Of a stretch of DNA of 64,000 bases, positions 28,258 through 38,270 are shown piece by piece. The translations under genes were made by a program, and so were the position numbers. This DNA comes from Sphingomonas glacialis. Its GTDB lineage: Bacteria; Pseudomonadota; Alphaproteobacteria; Sphingomonadales; Sphingomonadaceae. Each line of letters opens with the position of its first letter. Within the stretch, counting starts at the first letter, position 1. The stretch is taken from the NCBI RefSeq assembly GCF_006439055.1, contig NZ_RCZC01000002.1, positions 915,220 through 979,219 on the forward strand. Reading direction: 5' to 3'. The notes beneath the pieces were generated by a model, which was not told the origin of the DNA, made no database searches, and worked only from the letters and a program-made list of their open reading frames with translations.

Positions 28258-30254
28258 TCCGCTGCCTCCGCAAAATCGACACCGTGGACGAGTTCGGCCG
28301 AGCAGCGCTGCATCGTCGGGCTCGCCCGGCAGATCGCGTTGGTCAGGTAGAAGTCCTGGATCGGATAGCCGGTGATCTCGCCGGTCACGCTTGCGTCGAG
28401 CGCAGGCGGTGCCCAGTCGAAACTGGCGAGGCCGAGATTTGCGAGTGCAGGCGTATCGACGCCCATGTTCGCACGCAGTTCCTCGATCGTGTCGAACGGC
28501 AGCGTCTTGCCGAGGACAGCCGAAAGCGCGCGCAGGACCGTCCAGTCGTCACGCGCGTCGCCCGGCGGGAACACGGCCCGCTCGCCGCGCTGCACGCGAC
28601 CCTCGAGATTGACGTAGGTGCCCGACTTCTCGGCGTAGCTCGCGCCCGGCAAGATCACGTCGGCAGCCGCCGCGCCCTTGTCGCCGTGATGGCCGACATA
28701 GACCTTGAAGCTACCAGCGAACTTGCTGAAATCGACTTCATCGGCACCGAGGAAGAAAGCGAGCTTAGGCGCCGCCGCGACGAGATCGGCGATGCCGCCC
28801 TTCTGCGCGAAGCCGAGCATCAGACCGCCCATCCGGCTCGCCGCCATATGGACGACGTTGAAGCCGTTCCACCCATCCTTGATCAGGCCAAGCGGCGAAA
28901 CCAGCGCGAGCGCAGCGCCGAGCGCCTTGAGCCCTGCCCCGCCGACGATCACCATCGGATGCTCGGCCGAAGCGAACGCCTCGGTGACCGCGTTCGGCAG
29001 ATTGCCGAGCAGCGCGAGGTCAGCACCAAGCCATTCGACCTTGTAGGTCAGCTCGGTTTCCGGCCCGATTGCGAAGACCTTCGCGCCCTTCTTGATCGCC
29101 TTGCGGATCCGCGTGTTCACCAGCGGCGCTTCCCAGCGCAAATTGCTGCCGACGAGCAGGATCACGTCGGCCTTTTCGGTGCCCGCGATCGTCGTGTTGA
29201 AATTGACCGCGGCGAGGCTCGACGTGTCGTAATCCATGCCGGTCTGGCGGCCTTCGAGCAGGGTCGAGCCCATGCTCGCGAGCAGCGCCTTGGCTGCATA
29301 CATCGTCTCGGCGTCGATCAGATCGCCAGCAACCGCAGCAACGCTAGACCCAGCGTCGACCGCTGCGATGGCAGCGAACGCCTCGTCCCACGTCGCCTTG
29401 GTCAGGCGGCCATCCTTGCGGATGTACGGCGTGTCGAGACGCTTGCGCACCAGGCCATCGACGGCGTGGCGGGTCTTGTCGCTCGCCCACTCCTCGTTCA
29501 CGTCCTCGTTGATCCTCGGCACGGCGCGCAGCACCTGGCGACCGCGGCTGTCGAGCCGGATGTTGGTGCCGACCGCGTCCATCACGTCGATCGTCAGCGT
29601 CTTCTTCAATTCCCACGGACGCGCCTCGAAAGCGTAGGGCTTCGAGGTCAGCGCGCCGACCGGGCAGAGATCGACGACATTGCCGGACAGCTCGCTCGTG
29701 ACGGCGCCTTCGAGGTACGACACGATCTGCATGTCCTCGCCCCGACCGATCGCACCGATTTCCTCGACGCCGGCGACTTCCTCGGCGAAGCGGATGCAGC
29801 GCGTGCACTGGATGCAGCGCGTCATCACCGTCTTGACGATCGGGCCCATGTACTTCTCGGTGACCGCGCGCTTGTTCTCGTCATAGCGCGAGTGGCCGCG
29901 GCCATAAGCGAGGCTCTGGTCCTGCAGGTCGCATTCGCCACCCTGATCGCAGATCGGGCAATCGAGCGGATGGTTGATCAGGAGGAACTCCATCACCCCT
30001 TCGCGCGCCTGCTTGACCATCGGCGAGTTGGTGAAGATTTCCTGCTTGTCCGCCGCCGGCAGCGCGCACGACGCCTGCGGCTTCGGAGGCCCGGGCTTCA
30101 CTTCGACCAGGCACATCCGGCAATTGCCGGCGATGCTCAGGCGCTCGTGATAGCAGAAGCGCGGAATTTCCTTGCCGGCGATCTCGCACGCCTGGAGCAC
30201 AGTGGCACCAGCGGGTACTTCGACTTCGACGCCGTCGACTTTAAGTTTAGGCAT
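28254..30254 (-). CDS. nuoG: NADH-quinone oxidoreductase subunit G
   Basis: A 666-residue peripheral-arm subunit that carries several iron-sulfur clusters. The 2Fe-2S ferredoxin motif is [19 protein letters not shown] near residues 34-52. The His-ligated 4Fe-4S motif follows ([18 protein letters not shown], about 94-111), then [16 protein letters not shown] (about 147). A molybdopterin-like domain without visible cofactor role fills the remainder. Its ATG lies 23 bases after an unrelated secreted-protein gene that separates it from nuoF, and its stop overlaps nuoH. Confidence 0.98.
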   Translation of the reverse strand: MPKLKVDGVEVEVPAGATVLQACEIAGKEIPRFCYHERLSIAGNCRMCLVEVKPGPPKPQASCALPAADKQEIFTNSPMVKQAREGVMEFLLINHPLDCPICDQGGECDLQDQSLAYGRGHSRYDENKRAVTEKYMGPIVKTVMTRCIQCTRCIRFAEEVAGVEEIGAIGRGEDMQIVSYLEGAVTSELSGNVVDLCPVGALTSKPYAFEARPWELKKTLTIDVMDAVGTNIRLDSRGRQVLRAVPRINEDVNEEWASDKTRHAVDGLVRKRLDTPYIRKDGRLTKATWDEAFAAIAAVDAGSSVAAVAGDLIDAETMYAAKALLASMGSTLLEGRQTGMDYDTSSLAAVNFNTTIAGTEKADVILLVGSNLRWEAPLVNTRIRKAIKKGAKVFAIGPETELTYKVEWLGADLALLGNLPNAVTEAFASAEHPMVIVGGAGLKALGAALALVSPLGLIKDGWNGFNVVHMAASRMGGLMLGFAQKGGIADLVAAAPKLAFFLGADEVDFSKFAGSFKVYVGHHGDKGAAAADVILPGASYAEKSGTYVNLEGRVQRGERAVFPPGDARDDWTVLRALSAVLGKTLPFDTIEELRANMGVDTPALANLGLASFDWAPPALDASVTGEITGYPIQDFYLTNAICRASPTMQRCSAELVHGVDFAEAAE

Positions 30255-30277
30255 GGTTCGCGCTCAAACTTTCTTAT

Positions 30278-31024
30278 TCATGGCTTCGTTGCCGTCGCCG
30301 CTTGGGCTGACTGAGGGCGGGAAAAGCGGTTCCACAATCCGTCAGCGACGTAAACGCGGATACTTGTCGGCGTCATAGAGAATTGAACGCCCTGGTCTAG
30401 GCACTTGCCTAAGGTCGGGGCGAGCGCCCGTGCCGCAGCCCGTTCTCCAACGCTTTCCGGCATAGTCCGGAGCAAGGCATCGGCCCGTCCGACATCGGTG
30501 AAAACGATGCAATCCGAAAAAGCCGCAAGTGCGCGCGCCTTGGCCAGATTTTCACCTTCGGACACGAAATTGCGACCGGTGCTTTCGGATCCGCCGACCG
30601 GAAGCGTTGGCACCGCAGAATGCCCGGAGAGGTAGGCCTCTTCCGATAGCAAACCCCGAAGCATGTCGCGCTTGAACTTGAACCCGAGTGCGTTTTGCGT
30701 CGCCCCCGCTTGCTCACCCAAACAATCCGACATGTTCAAAGCACCGGAAAGATCGGCGATATTCGCGCCCTTCAAATCGATAAGCATCGAATCGCTATGG
30801 GAAAGGATCGCTACTGCCGCCTTGGTGTTACTCTTGTAGATGCACCGCGCGAACGCCTTCTTTATGAGGCCCGCTTCCGCGCCCTGAACAGCCTGGGGCG
30901 AGACCGGAATATGCGACCCGGTCTGCTGCTCAGGCTTCAATTGCGCGAAAACAACCGTGGGTATCCCTGCAAGCACGCCGGCGAGCAGATACATCCTCCA
31001 CTTCAAGAGACGTGGCGAAATCAC
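30278..31024 (-). CDS. Secreted protein of unknown function between nuoF and nuoG
   Basis: A 248-residue protein that I cannot assign to a family. The start GTG 31024 overlaps the nuoF stop as GTGA, with GGAGGCGG just upstream, so it is translated with complex I genes. Residues about 9-26 ([18 protein letters not shown]) are a signal peptide or N-terminal anchor. The mature part appears to contain two related segments. Each starts with a cysteine in AFARCIYKS / AFSDCIVFT, has an acidic, helical middle, then a second cysteine ([10 protein letters not shown] / [10 protein letters not shown]) and a basic aromatic end. This suggests an internal duplication with two disulfides in the periplasm. 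Role in complex I is not established; it may simply be carried in the operon. Confidence 0.85.
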   Translation of the reverse strand: MISPRLLKWRMYLLAGVLAGIPTVVFAQLKPEQQTGSHIPVSPQAVQGAEAGLIKKAFARCIYKSNTKAAVAILSHSDSMLIDLKGANIADLSGALNMSDCLGEQAGATQNALGFKFKRDMLRGLLSEEAYLSGHSAVPTLPVGGSESTGRNFVSEGENLAKARALAAFSDCIVFTDVGRADALLRTMPESVGERAAARALAPTLGKCLDQGVQFSMTPTSIRVYVADGLWNRFSRPQSAQAATATKP

Positions 31025-32325
31025 TCCGCCGCCTCCATCATCGGGCTCAGCCCACCACCGCGCTTTTCCGTAATCCGCCGCTCCATCTCTGGGCGGAAGT
31101 GCTTGATCAGGCCCTGGATCGGCCAGGCCGCTGCATCGCCGAGCGCGCAGATCGTGTGGCCTTCGACCTGCTTGGTCACCTGGTACAGCGTGTCGATCTC
31201 GGAGATGTCGGCGTCGCCGGTGCGCATCCGCTCCATCACGCGCCACATCCAGCCGGTGCCTTCGCGGCACGGCGTGCACTGGCCGCAGCTCTCATGCTTG
31301 TAGAAATAGGACAGCCGGCTGATCGCGCGGACGATGTCGGTCGACTTGTCCATCACGATGATTGCCGCGGTGCCGAGACCCGAACCGACCTTCTTGAGGC
31401 CGTCGAAATCCATCGGGCAGTCCATGATCTCGGCCGCCGGCACGAGTGGCACCGAGGAGCCGCCGGGGATCACCGCGAGGAGGTTGTCCCACCCGCCGCG
31501 AATCCCGCCGCAATGCGTCTCGATCAGCTCGCGGAAGGTGATCGACATCGCCTCTTCGACGACGCACGGCTTGTTCACGTGACCGGAGATCTGGAACAGC
31601 TTGGTGCCGCGGTTGTTCTCCGCGCCGAAGCTGGCGAACCACTCAGGCGAGCGGCGCAGGATCGTCGGGACGACCGCGATCGACTCGACGTTGTTGACCG
31701 TCGTCGGGCAGCCATACAGCCCCGCCCCTGCCGGGAACGGCGGCTTCAAGCGCGGCTGGCCCTTCTTGCCCTCGAGACTCTCGAGCATCGCGGTCTCTTC
31801 GCCGCAGATATAGGCGCCCGCGCCGCGATGGCAGAACACGTCGAAATCATAGCCCGACCCGCAAGCGTTCTTGCCGATCAGACCCTTGTCATACGCCTCG
31901 GCGATCGCCGCGAAGAGCACTTCGGCCTCACGGATATATTCGCCGCGAATGTAAATGTAGGCCGCGCGCGCACGCATAGCGAAGCCCGCGATCAGCGCGC
32001 CCTCGATCAACTTGTGCGGATCGTGGCGGATAATCTCGCGATCCTTGCACGAACCCGGCTCGGACTCATCGGCGTTGATCACCAGGAAGTTCGGGCGATC
32101 GGCCTTCGGCTCCTTCGGCATGAACGACCATTTGGTGCCGGTCGGGAAGCCAGCGCCGCCACGGCCGCGCAGACCCGACGCCTTGACCGCATCGATCAGC
32201 GCATCCTGACCGCGTGCCATCAGGCCCTTAGTGTCGTCCCAATCGCCGCGCTTGATCGCGGCATCGAGGTTCCACGGCTGGAAGCCGTAGACGTTGGTGA
32301 AAATGCGATCCTTATCGGCGAGCAT
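31021..32325 (-). CDS. nuoF: NADH-quinone oxidoreductase subunit F
   Basis: A 434-residue subunit that binds NADH and FMN and holds 4Fe-4S cluster N3. Motifs: [15 protein letters not shown] (NADH/FMN site, near residue 60), [20 protein letters not shown] near 176 and the cluster ligands [12 protein letters not shown] near 345. I chose ATG 32325 (MLADKDRIF) because it overlaps the nuoE stop as TGATG with GGGGAG eight bases upstream. A GTG nine bases earlier is possible but less well placed. The stop overlaps the secreted-protein gene. Confidence 0.98.
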   Translation of the reverse strand: MLADKDRIFTNVYGFQPWNLDAAIKRGDWDDTKGLMARGQDALIDAVKASGLRGRGGAGFPTGTKWSFMPKEPKADRPNFLVINADESEPGSCKDREIIRHDPHKLIEGALIAGFAMRARAAYIYIRGEYIREAEVLFAAIAEAYDKGLIGKNACGSGYDFDVFCHRGAGAYICGEETAMLESLEGKKGQPRLKPPFPAGAGLYGCPTTVNNVESIAVVPTILRRSPEWFASFGAENNRGTKLFQISGHVNKPCVVEEAMSITFRELIETHCGGIRGGWDNLLAVIPGGSSVPLVPAAEIMDCPMDFDGLKKVGSGLGTAAIIVMDKSTDIVRAISRLSYFYKHESCGQCTPCREGTGWMWRVMERMRTGDADISEIDTLYQVTKQVEGHTICALGDAAAWPIQGLIKHFRPEMERRITEKRGGGLSPMMEAAE

Positions 32326-32993
32326 CAGCCCCACTCCCCGCGATAATCGTGATTCTCGTCGACCATCGCGACGAGGTTGGTCGGGCCACCCGCGGCGCAG
32401 CTGTCGCGACGCCCGGTCTGCGAGCCCGGCGTCACCGTCCCGCCCGTGGCGAGCGCCTCGAGGATCGCGGTGGTCTTGTCATAATCGAGGTCTTCGAAAT
32501 TATCGTCGTTGATCTGGACCATCGGCGCGTTGGCGCAGGCGCCCAGGCACTCGACCTCGGTCAGCGTGAACATGCCGTCGGGCGTCGTGCGCCCCTTGAT
32601 CAGGCCCTTGTTCTTGCACGCCGACAAAACGTCGTCGCTGCCGCCGAGCAGGCACGGCGTCGTGCCGCAGACCTGGACGTGATAGCGGCCAACCGGTGCC
32701 ATGTTGAACATCGTGTAAAAGCTTACGACTTCGTAGACGCGCATGTACGGCACGCCGATCTGGCGCGCGACGAACTCGATCACCGGAACGGGCAGCCAGC
32801 CCTGCGTTTGCGTCTCGGCGCCGACCTGGCGCTGTGCGAGATCGAGCAGCGGCAGCGAGGCGGATTGCTCGCGACCCTTGGGATAGCGGCCGAGGATCTC
32901 GTTCGCTTTGGTCTGATTCTCGTCGGTCCAGGCGAACGCGCCCCAGCGCGCGCGGGTCTCGGCCTCGTCAGGAATTTTGGGCGCTTCGGCCAT
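32325..32993 (-). CDS. nuoE: NADH-quinone oxidoreductase subunit E
   Basis: A 222-residue thioredoxin-like subunit carrying the 2Fe-2S cluster N1a. The four ligands are in [13 protein letters not shown] and [10 protein letters not shown]. The segment [14 protein letters not shown] is typical. The C-terminal 30 residues (from about 185) are glycine and threonine rich and variable. The ATG overlaps the stop of the SnoaL-like gene as TAATG, and the stop overlaps nuoF. Confidence 0.97.
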   Translation of the reverse strand: MAEAPKIPDEAETRARWGAFAWTDENQTKANEILGRYPKGREQSASLPLLDLAQRQVGAETQTQGWLPVPVIEFVARQIGVPYMRVYEVVSFYTMFNMAPVGRYHVQVCGTTPCLLGGSDDVLSACKNKGLIKGRTTPDGMFTLTEVECLGACANAPMVQINDDNFEDLDYDKTTAILEALATGGTVTPGSQTGRRDSCAAGGPTNLVAMVDENHDYRGEWG

Positions 32994-33328
32994 TAGCGGA
33001 TGAACTCCACGCGGTCGACTTTGTCGCCGACGAACGAATAGATGGACATGACTTCGAACGCTTCGCCGCCCGGCGCGCGCGAAACATTCTCGTGCAGGAC
33101 GACGGTATCGCCGAGCACGTAGGACGACAGGATCCCGGCATGGTTGTGCGGGAATTGCGCGAACATCGCCTTGAGCCCAGAGCGCACGCCCTCACGCCCC
33201 TCGCGGACGACGGCGCCGCGATAGGTCGCCTCGCACGCCGCCTCGGTCATCAGGTCGACATAGCCGTCGGCATCCTGCGCATTGTACAGCGCGATCATGC
33301 GGTGCGCGGTCTCGAGCTTGCCGGTCAC
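32993..33328 (-). CDS. SnoaL/NTF2-like small protein inside the nuo operon
   Basis: A 111-residue protein with the SnoaL/NTF2-like cone fold pattern: [20 protein letters not shown] at the start, then [17 protein letters not shown] and closing strands ending [17 protein letters not shown]. Such domains are small binding pockets found in enzymes, polyketide cyclases and assembly factors. The GTG start at 33328 overlaps the nuoD stop as GTGA, and the stop overlaps the nuoE ATG as TAATG, so it is embedded by translational coupling on both sides. The fold call is fairly safe, the function is unknown. A role in complex I assembly or quinone handling is speculative. Confidence 0.88.
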   Translation of the reverse strand: MTGKLETAHRMIALYNAQDADGYVDLMTEAACEATYRGAVVREGREGVRSGLKAMFAQFPHNHAGILSSYVLGDTVVLHENVSRAPGGEAFEVMSIYSFVGDKVDRVEFIR

Positions 33329-34560
33329 CGGTCGCACTCGCCGAACACGATATCCATCGCACCCAGGATTGCGGTGGTGTCGGCGAGCATGTGCCCCTTC
33401 GACATGAAGTCCATCGCCTGCAGGTGCGAGAAGGCCGTCGGGCGGATCTTGCAGCGGTACGGCTTGTTGGTGCCGTCGGCGACGAGATACACGCCGAACT
33501 CGCCCTTGGGGCTTTCGGTCGCGACATAGACGTCGCCCGCCGGCACGTGGAAGCCCTCGGTGTAGAGCTTGAAGTGGTGGATCAGCGCTTCCATCGAGCG
33601 CTTCATCTCGGCGCGCTTGGGCGGCACGACCTTGCGGTCGAGCGACGCGATCGGCCCCTCGGGCATCTCGTTCAAGCACTGCTTCATGATCCGCGCCGAC
33701 TGGCGGACTTCCTCGACGCGCACCATGAACCGGTCATAGCAATCGCCGCGCGTGCCGACCGGCACGTCGAAGTCCATCCGGTCGTAGACGTCATACGGCT
33801 GCGACTTGCGCAGATCCCAGGCGATGCCCGAGCCGCGGATCATCGGGCCCGAGAAGCCCCACTTGATCGCATCGTCGCGGCTGACCGTCGCGATATCGAC
33901 GTTGCGCTGCTTGAAGATGCGGTTGTCGGCGACGAGCGAGATCGCATCCTCGAACAGACGCGGCAGGCGCGTGTCGAGCCAGTCGGCGATGTCGGTCAGC
34001 AGCTTGAGCGGCGCATCCTGGTGGACGCCGCCCGGACGGAAATACGCGCTGTGCATCCGCGCTCCCGAGACGCGCTCGAAGAAGTTCATGCAGTCTTCGC
34101 GGATTTCGAACAGCCACAGGTTCGGCGTCATCGCGCCGACGTCCATGACGTGCGAGCCGAGGTTGAGCATGTGGTTCGAGATGCGCGTCAGCTCGGCGAA
34201 CAGCACGCGGAGATACTGCGCTCGCAACGGCACTTCGAGATCGAGCAATTTCTCGACCGCAAGCACGTAGCTATGCTCCATGCACAGCGGCGAGCAGTAA
34301 TCGAGCCGGTCGAAATACGGCAGCGCCTGCATGTAGGTCTTGTATTCGATCAGCTTCTCGGTGCCGCGGTGCAGCAGACCGACGTGCGGATCGACGCGCT
34401 CGATGATCTCGCCGTCGAGCTCCATCACCAGGCGAAGCACGCCGTGCGCGGCCGGATGCTGCGGACCGAAGTTGATCGTGTAGTTCTGAATCTCGACGTC
34501 GCCGACCTCGGGGTCTTCGCCGTCAAAACGCTTTTCCAGCTGGTCGAGATAGTCGGTCAC
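33325..34560 (-). CDS. nuoD: NADH-quinone oxidoreductase subunit D
   Basis: A 411-residue peripheral-arm subunit forming the quinone site with NuoB and NuoH. Motifs: [17 protein letters not shown] near residue 30, [16 protein letters not shown] near 58, [14 protein letters not shown] and the C-terminal DIVFGECDR. It is a separate gene, not fused to nuoC. Start GTG 34560 overlaps the nuoC stop as GTGA, and the stop overlaps the SnoaL-like gene. Confidence 0.98.
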   Translation of the reverse strand: MTDYLDQLEKRFDGEDPEVGDVEIQNYTINFGPQHPAAHGVLRLVMELDGEIIERVDPHVGLLHRGTEKLIEYKTYMQALPYFDRLDYCSPLCMEHSYVLAVEKLLDLEVPLRAQYLRVLFAELTRISNHMLNLGSHVMDVGAMTPNLWLFEIREDCMNFFERVSGARMHSAYFRPGGVHQDAPLKLLTDIADWLDTRLPRLFEDAISLVADNRIFKQRNVDIATVSRDDAIKWGFSGPMIRGSGIAWDLRKSQPYDVYDRMDFDVPVGTRGDCYDRFMVRVEEVRQSARIMKQCLNEMPEGPIASLDRKVVPPKRAEMKRSMEALIHHFKLYTEGFHVPAGDVYVATESPKGEFGVYLVADGTNKPYRCKIRPTAFSHLQAMDFMSKGHMLADTTAILGAMDIVFGECDR

Positions 34561-35381
34561 TGGTTCTGCCCCTTTGCGGAGGGAACGACATCGGGGTTGG
34601 CCGGCTTCTCGCCTGCGCTCGGACCAGGCTTGCCAGCACCCGATTGCGCGGTGCTTTCGGTCGTCTTGGGGTCGCTCGGCGCTTTCTTGGCCGACACGTT
34701 GGCGTCGGCCTTGACGATCTCGTCGGCCTTGAGCGGCGTCGGCGCGCCCTTCTCTGCCGGCAGCTTCGCCTTTTCGTCACCCGGAAGGACGTATTCAGCG
34801 CCTTCCCACGGGCTCATGAAGTCGAACGTGCGGAAATCCTGCGCGAGCTGGACGGGCTCGTACACAACGCGCTTGGCCTCTTCCGAATAGCGCAGCTCGA
34901 CATAGCCGCTCAGCGGGAAGTCCTTGCGCTGCGGATGACCACGGAAGCCGTAGTCGGTGAGGATGCGGCGGAGATCGGCATTGCCCGAGAAGAGCACGCC
35001 GTACATGTCGTACACTTCGCGCTCGAGCCAACCGGCGACCGGCCAGATGCCCGTCACCGACGGTACCGGCTTCTCGTCATCGGTCTGCACGTGCACGCGG
35101 ATGCGATGGTTGCGCGTCAGCGAGAGCAGGCAATAGACCACTTCGAAGCGATCGACCCCACGATCGGGATAGTCGACGCCGGCGATTTCCATCAGCTGCT
35201 GATATTCGAGGCCGGGCGTATCGCGCAGCGTGACCATCGTCTCGACCAGCGAGACGCGATCGACATGCAGCGCGACTTCGCCAACGGCGTCGAGCGAATG
35301 CAGCAGACGGCCACCGAGCGCAGCCGACGCCGCGTCGATCACGCCATCATTGGCGACATAGGCAGGTGAAGGCGCCCTCAC
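34557..35381 (-). CDS. nuoC: NADH-quinone oxidoreductase subunit C with disordered tail
   Basis: A 274-residue peripheral-arm subunit. Residues about 60-200 hold the 30-kDa subunit domain with [20 protein letters not shown] and [20 protein letters not shown]. After [20 protein letters not shown] the last 70 or so residues are rich in Lys, Ala, Pro and Ser and look disordered. I chose GTG 35381, which overlaps the nuoB stop as GTGA. There is no strong Shine-Dalgarno site, in line with coupled translation. Confidence 0.96.
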   Translation of the reverse strand: MRAPSPAYVANDGVIDAASAALGGRLLHSLDAVGEVALHVDRVSLVETMVTLRDTPGLEYQQLMEIAGVDYPDRGVDRFEVVYCLLSLTRNHRIRVHVQTDDEKPVPSVTGIWPVAGWLEREVYDMYGVLFSGNADLRRILTDYGFRGHPQRKDFPLSGYVELRYSEEAKRVVYEPVQLAQDFRTFDFMSPWEGAEYVLPGDEKAKLPAEKGAPTPLKADEIVKADANVSAKKAPSDPKTTESTAQSGAGKPGPSAGEKPANPDVVPSAKGQNQ

Positions 35382-35956
35382 CGTTCGATCGTCCCGACGC
35401 GGCGGATCTTCCGCTGGAGCTGCATGATGCCGTACAGCAGCGCTTCCGCGGTCGGCGGGCAACCCGGCACGTAGATGTCGACCGGAACGATCCGGTCGCA
35501 ACCGCGAACGACGCTGTAGCTATAGTGGTAATAGCCGCCGCCATTGGCGCACGAACCCATCGAGATGACGTATTTCGGCTCCGACATCTGGTCGTAGACC
35601 TTGCGCAGCGCCGGGGCCATCTTGTTGCACAGCGTACCCGCGACGATCATCACGTCCGACTGGCGCGGGGAAGCGCGCGGCGCGGCGCCGAAGCGCTCGA
35701 GATCGTAGCGCGGCATGTTGACGTGGATCATCTCGACCGCGCAGCAGGCGAGACCGAAGGTCATCCACCACAGCGAGCCGGTGCGCGCCCAGTGAAACAG
35801 GTCCTCGGTCGAGGTGACGAGGAAACCCTTGTCGCCGAGCTCGCCGTTGAGATCGTTGAAGAACGCCTGATCGGGCTGGATGATGTCGCTGCCGCTGGGC
35901 TGCCGGAGCAGCTCGACGGAGCCCGAGTGACCGGGCAGGCTTGGTGCTACTCCCAT
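35378..35956 (-). CDS. nuoB: NADH-quinone oxidoreductase subunit B
   Basis: A 192-residue subunit that binds the terminal cluster N2 next to quinone. Ligand motifs: GLACCAVEM with adjacent cysteines, [28 protein letters not shown] and [16 protein letters not shown] chose ATG 35956, preceded by GGGAG at good distance; it overlaps the end of nuoA by ten bases. A second in-frame ATG at 35977 is possible. The first 30 residues are variable. Confidence 0.97.
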   Translation of the reverse strand: MGVAPSLPGHSGSVELLRQPSGSDIIQPDQAFFNDLNGELGDKGFLVTSTEDLFHWARTGSLWWMTFGLACCAVEMIHVNMPRYDLERFGAAPRASPRQSDVMIVAGTLCNKMAPALRKVYDQMSEPKYVISMGSCANGGGYYHYSYSVVRGCDRIVPVDIYVPGCPPTAEALLYGIMQLQRKIRRVGTIER

Positions 35957-36321
35957 TCGAGCGCTCCCTTCTTCCATGCATAGACGAGGCCGAGCGCGAG
36001 TTCGACGATGAACAGCATCATCGAGCCCCAGGCGACCCAGCCGAGTTTGAAGACCGATACGGCCCAGGGATAGAGAAACGCCGCTTCCAGATCGAAGATG
36101 ATGAACAGGATGGCGACGAGGTAGAAGCGCACGTCGAACTGGCTGCGCGGATCCTCGAATGCGGGGAAGCCGCACTCATATTCGCTGAGCTTCTCGGCCG
36201 TGGGCTTGTGCGCCCCGGTGAAGCGTGCAGCCAGAATCGGCAGGAACACGAAGGCACTCGACAGCACCAGGGCTACGCCCAGGAACAGCAGAATCGGTAG
36301 ATATTGCGACAGGTCGAGCAT
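35947..36321 (-). CDS. nuoA: NADH-quinone oxidoreductase subunit A
   Basis: A 124-residue complex I membrane subunit with three hydrophobic segments. The conserved loop is [20 protein letters not shown] (about 44-63), followed by [29 protein letters not shown] helices containing the conserved acidic residues. It is the first gene of the operon, which then runs for about 20 kb to the DUF1467 gene. A divergent secreted-protein gene starts 180 bases upstream. Confidence 0.98.
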   Translation of the reverse strand: MLDLSQYLPILLFLGVALVLSSAFVFLPILAARFTGAHKPTAEKLSEYECGFPAFEDPRSQFDVRFYLVAILFIIFDLEAAFLYPWAVSVFKLGWVAWGSMMLFIVELALGLVYAWKKGALEWE

Positions 36322-36365
36322 GATCAGCCTTGGGTGCTTCTCGCATGTGCGAACGGATGACCGCG

Positions 36366-36394
36366 GCTTTAGGACGATGGTCCCGAGCGGGCAA
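36366..36394 (-). promoter_or_regulatory. Candidate promoter of the nuo operon
   Basis: Reading the minus strand, TTGCCC (36394-36389) and TAAAGC (36371-36366) are separated by 17 bases and lie about 45 bases before the nuoA start. The match to a housekeeping promoter is moderate, and other placements cannot be excluded. Confidence 0.35.
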
Positions 36395-36443
36395 GGCTCT
36401 GGACAGTGAGAATGAATCGCAACAAGGCCGCTCGCCTAACCCC

Positions 36444-36473
36444 TTGACGCGACACGGCTTGCGAGCGGACTAT
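36444..36473 (+). promoter_or_regulatory. Candidate promoter for the gene at 36501
   Basis: TTGACG (36444-36449) and GACTAT (36468-36473) are separated by 18 bases, 28 bases before the ATG of the secreted-protein gene. The -35 box is strong and the -10 box moderate. Confidence 0.45.
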
Positions 36474-36500
36474 CGCGCCATTGGATTTGGGGGAATCCGG

Positions 36501-37157
36501 ATGAGTCGGCACAACGTCGCGACTGCGCTGTCGGCCTGTGTCCTGGCGTTCCTCCCTACCTCCGGACTCGGCGCCGATCGAAGCGCGAGGCCGCGCCAGT
36601 TGCAGCGCCTGCTCGCCATGACTCCCGAGCAGTTCGAGGCGGCCTCCGATCTGCACGATGACGCACTCGAAACCGTCGCAACGATTACCACCAAGAATGG
36701 CTGGCAGCAGCGCGACGGGCTGCTCGGCGTCGTCAACACCGACGCGTTCCTTCGCGCGTTCATCGACAAGAAGAGCGGCGCGACGCGGTTCCAGGTGTAT
36801 CACGCGGTGCATTATCTCGCGCGACACCGCGACTCGTTCATCACGGTCAATTTCGAAACGCCGGCCGGGCCCGCGACCGCGCCGCTGACGGTGATCTTCC
36901 GGACGCGCGACGATTGCCGGCGCGCCTCCGGGTGCCTGTTTGACGAGGTGGTCGGCTTCGATGTCGATGAGACTTTGTTGCGGACCCTCGCGGCGCGCTA
37001 CGTCGCCGGACAGGCATCCGCTTGGCGTTATCGGCTCAAGGCCCGTTCGGGCCTGACGCGCGATGACGGTTTCGTCGCGGCGGAGATTGCCGGGGTACTC
37101 GCGGCCGTCGATCATTATCGCGCGGCGCATGGACTGGCAGCGCCGTCCGGCGGGTAG
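36501..37157 (+). CDS. Secreted protein of unknown function
   Basis: A 218-residue protein that I do not recognise. Residues about 1-27 (ALSACVLAFLPTSGLGAD) form a signal peptide. The mature protein is a compact alpha/beta-looking domain with two cysteines (DDCRRASGCLF) close together, likely forming a small disulfide loop in the periplasm. The C-terminal half has YRLKARSGLTRDDG and a helical end. I chose ATG 36501, which has GGGGGAA upstream and begins the signal peptide; an in-frame ATG at 36330 would place a long non-signal stretch in front. It is divergent from nuoA and followed by a palindromic repeat. Confidence 0.8.
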   Translation: MSRHNVATALSACVLAFLPTSGLGADRSARPRQLQRLLAMTPEQFEAASDLHDDALETVATITTKNGWQQRDGLLGVVNTDAFLRAFIDKKSGATRFQVYHAVHYLARHRDSFITVNFETPAGPATAPLTVIFRTRDDCRRASGCLFDEVVGFDVDETLLRTLAARYVAGQASAWRYRLKARSGLTRDDGFVAAEIAGVLAAVDHYRAAHGLAAPSGG

Positions 37158-37163
37158 ATTGCT

Positions 37164-37261
37164 CCCCTCCCCTTCAGGGGAGGGGCTGGGGGTGGGGGAA
37201 GCCTCGCAGAGACCAACGCCCGTTACAGCCCCACCCCAACCCCTCCCCTGAAGGGGAGGGG
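37164..37261. repeat. Palindromic repeat, C-rich family, copy 2
   Basis: A 98-base inverted repeat with outer arms of CCCCTCCCCTTCAGGGG type and the same central core CCTCGCAGAGACC as the copy at 16912. It sits between the convergent secreted-protein gene and suhB, where it could stop transcription from both sides. Confidence 0.9.
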
Positions 37262-37274
37262 CTTAATTTCGGCA

Positions 37275-38087
37275 TCAGCGCAGCGCGTTCGCCAGCAGCT
37301 TGTGCAGCCGCGACTGCAGCGCATCGTTCGCCGCGAGGATTTCGCTCCGCTGCATCATCTGGTCGCTGCCGCGGAAATCGCTGACGAAACCGCCGGCTTC
37401 CTTGACCAGCAGCATGCCAGCCGCAACGTCCCACGGCTTGAGGCCGCTTTCCCAATAGCCGTCATACCGGCCCGCCGCGACCCAGGCGAGATCGAGCGCA
37501 GCCGAACCCATCCGACGGATGCCGGCGACTTCCGGCGCGATCGCACCGAAGATCCGGCTCCACTCGGTGAAATTGCCATGCCCCAGGAAGGGAATGCCCG
37601 TCGCGATCAGCGAGTCGGCGAGGTCGCGGCGTGCCGAGACGCGCAGACGCTGCTCCTGAACCCACGCGCCGCGGCCCTTTTCGGCCCAGAAGGCCTCGTC
37701 GGTGATCGGCTGGTAGACCATTGCCGAGGTAATCTCGCGCTTGCCGTTAGGCAGCGTCTCCTCGACCGCGATCGAGATCGAGAAATGCGGAATGCCGTGG
37801 AGGAAGTTAGTCGTGCCATCGAGCGGATCGACGATGAAGCGCGGCTTGTTGGGGTCGCCGGGGACTTCGCCGCGCTCCTCCATCAGGAAGCCCCAATCGG
37901 GGCGTGCGCGCGACAGCTCCTCGTAGATCGTCTGCTCGGCGCGCTGGTCGGCGATCGACACGAAGTCGGCCGGGCCCTTGCGGCTGACCTGGAGCTGCTG
38001 GACTTCGTTGAAATCGCGCCGCAGCCGCGGGCCGGCCTTGCGGACCGCGCGGTCGATGATCGTCATGAGGCCGGAATGGGAGGGCAT
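37275..38087 (-). CDS. suhB: Inositol monophosphatase family protein
   Basis: A 270-residue magnesium-dependent phosphatase of the inositol monophosphatase family. Motif A is FIVDPLDGTTNFLHGIPHFS (metal-binding aspartates, about 82-101), motif B is LKPWDVAAGMLLVKEAGG near 212-229, and the upstream metal-binding glutamate lies in LMEERGE. In Enterobacteria SuhB also helps rRNA transcription; here only the phosphatase assignment follows from the motifs. It lies downstream of efp beyond a compound palindrome, with GTG/ATG alternatives around 38066-38087; I chose the longer ATG. Confidence 0.93.
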   Translation of the reverse strand: MPSHSGLMTIIDRAVRKAGPRLRRDFNEVQQLQVSRKGPADFVSIADQRAEQTIYEELSRARPDWGFLMEERGEVPGDPNKPRFIVDPLDGTTNFLHGIPHFSISIAVEETLPNGKREITSAMVYQPITDEAFWAEKGRGAWVQEQRLRVSARRDLADSLIATGIPFLGHGNFTEWSRIFGAIAPEVAGIRRMGSAALDLAWVAAGRYDGYWESGLKPWDVAAGMLLVKEAGGFVSDFRGSDQMMQRSEILAANDALQSRLHKLLANALR

Positions 38088-38104
38088 TGGCTATACTCTA
38101 TCTT

Positions 38105-38256
38105 GCCCTCTCCCGCGCGCGGGAGAGGCTACGGAGACTTGGCCCGCCTTCTTCGGGCGGGCCTAGTCGTAGTCGGTGAGGGCCTTCTTCCGTCGGCGCG
38201 TCGGGGAAGAAAAGAAGGCCCTCACCCAACCCTCTCCCGCCAACGCGGGAGAGGGC
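38105..38256. repeat. Compound palindrome between efp and suhB
   Basis: Several inverted repeats are nested: CCCTCTCCCGCGCGCGGGAG at one end, CCCTCTCCCGCCAACGCGGG at the other, GCCCGCCTTC / GAAGG type hairpin at 38142-38162 and GTGAGGGCCTTCTT (38176-38189) facing AAGAAGGCCCTCAC. It is different from the two other repeat families in the window. It could separate efp and suhB expression. Confidence 0.85.
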
Positions 38257-38270
38257 TAAGAAGCGAAGAA

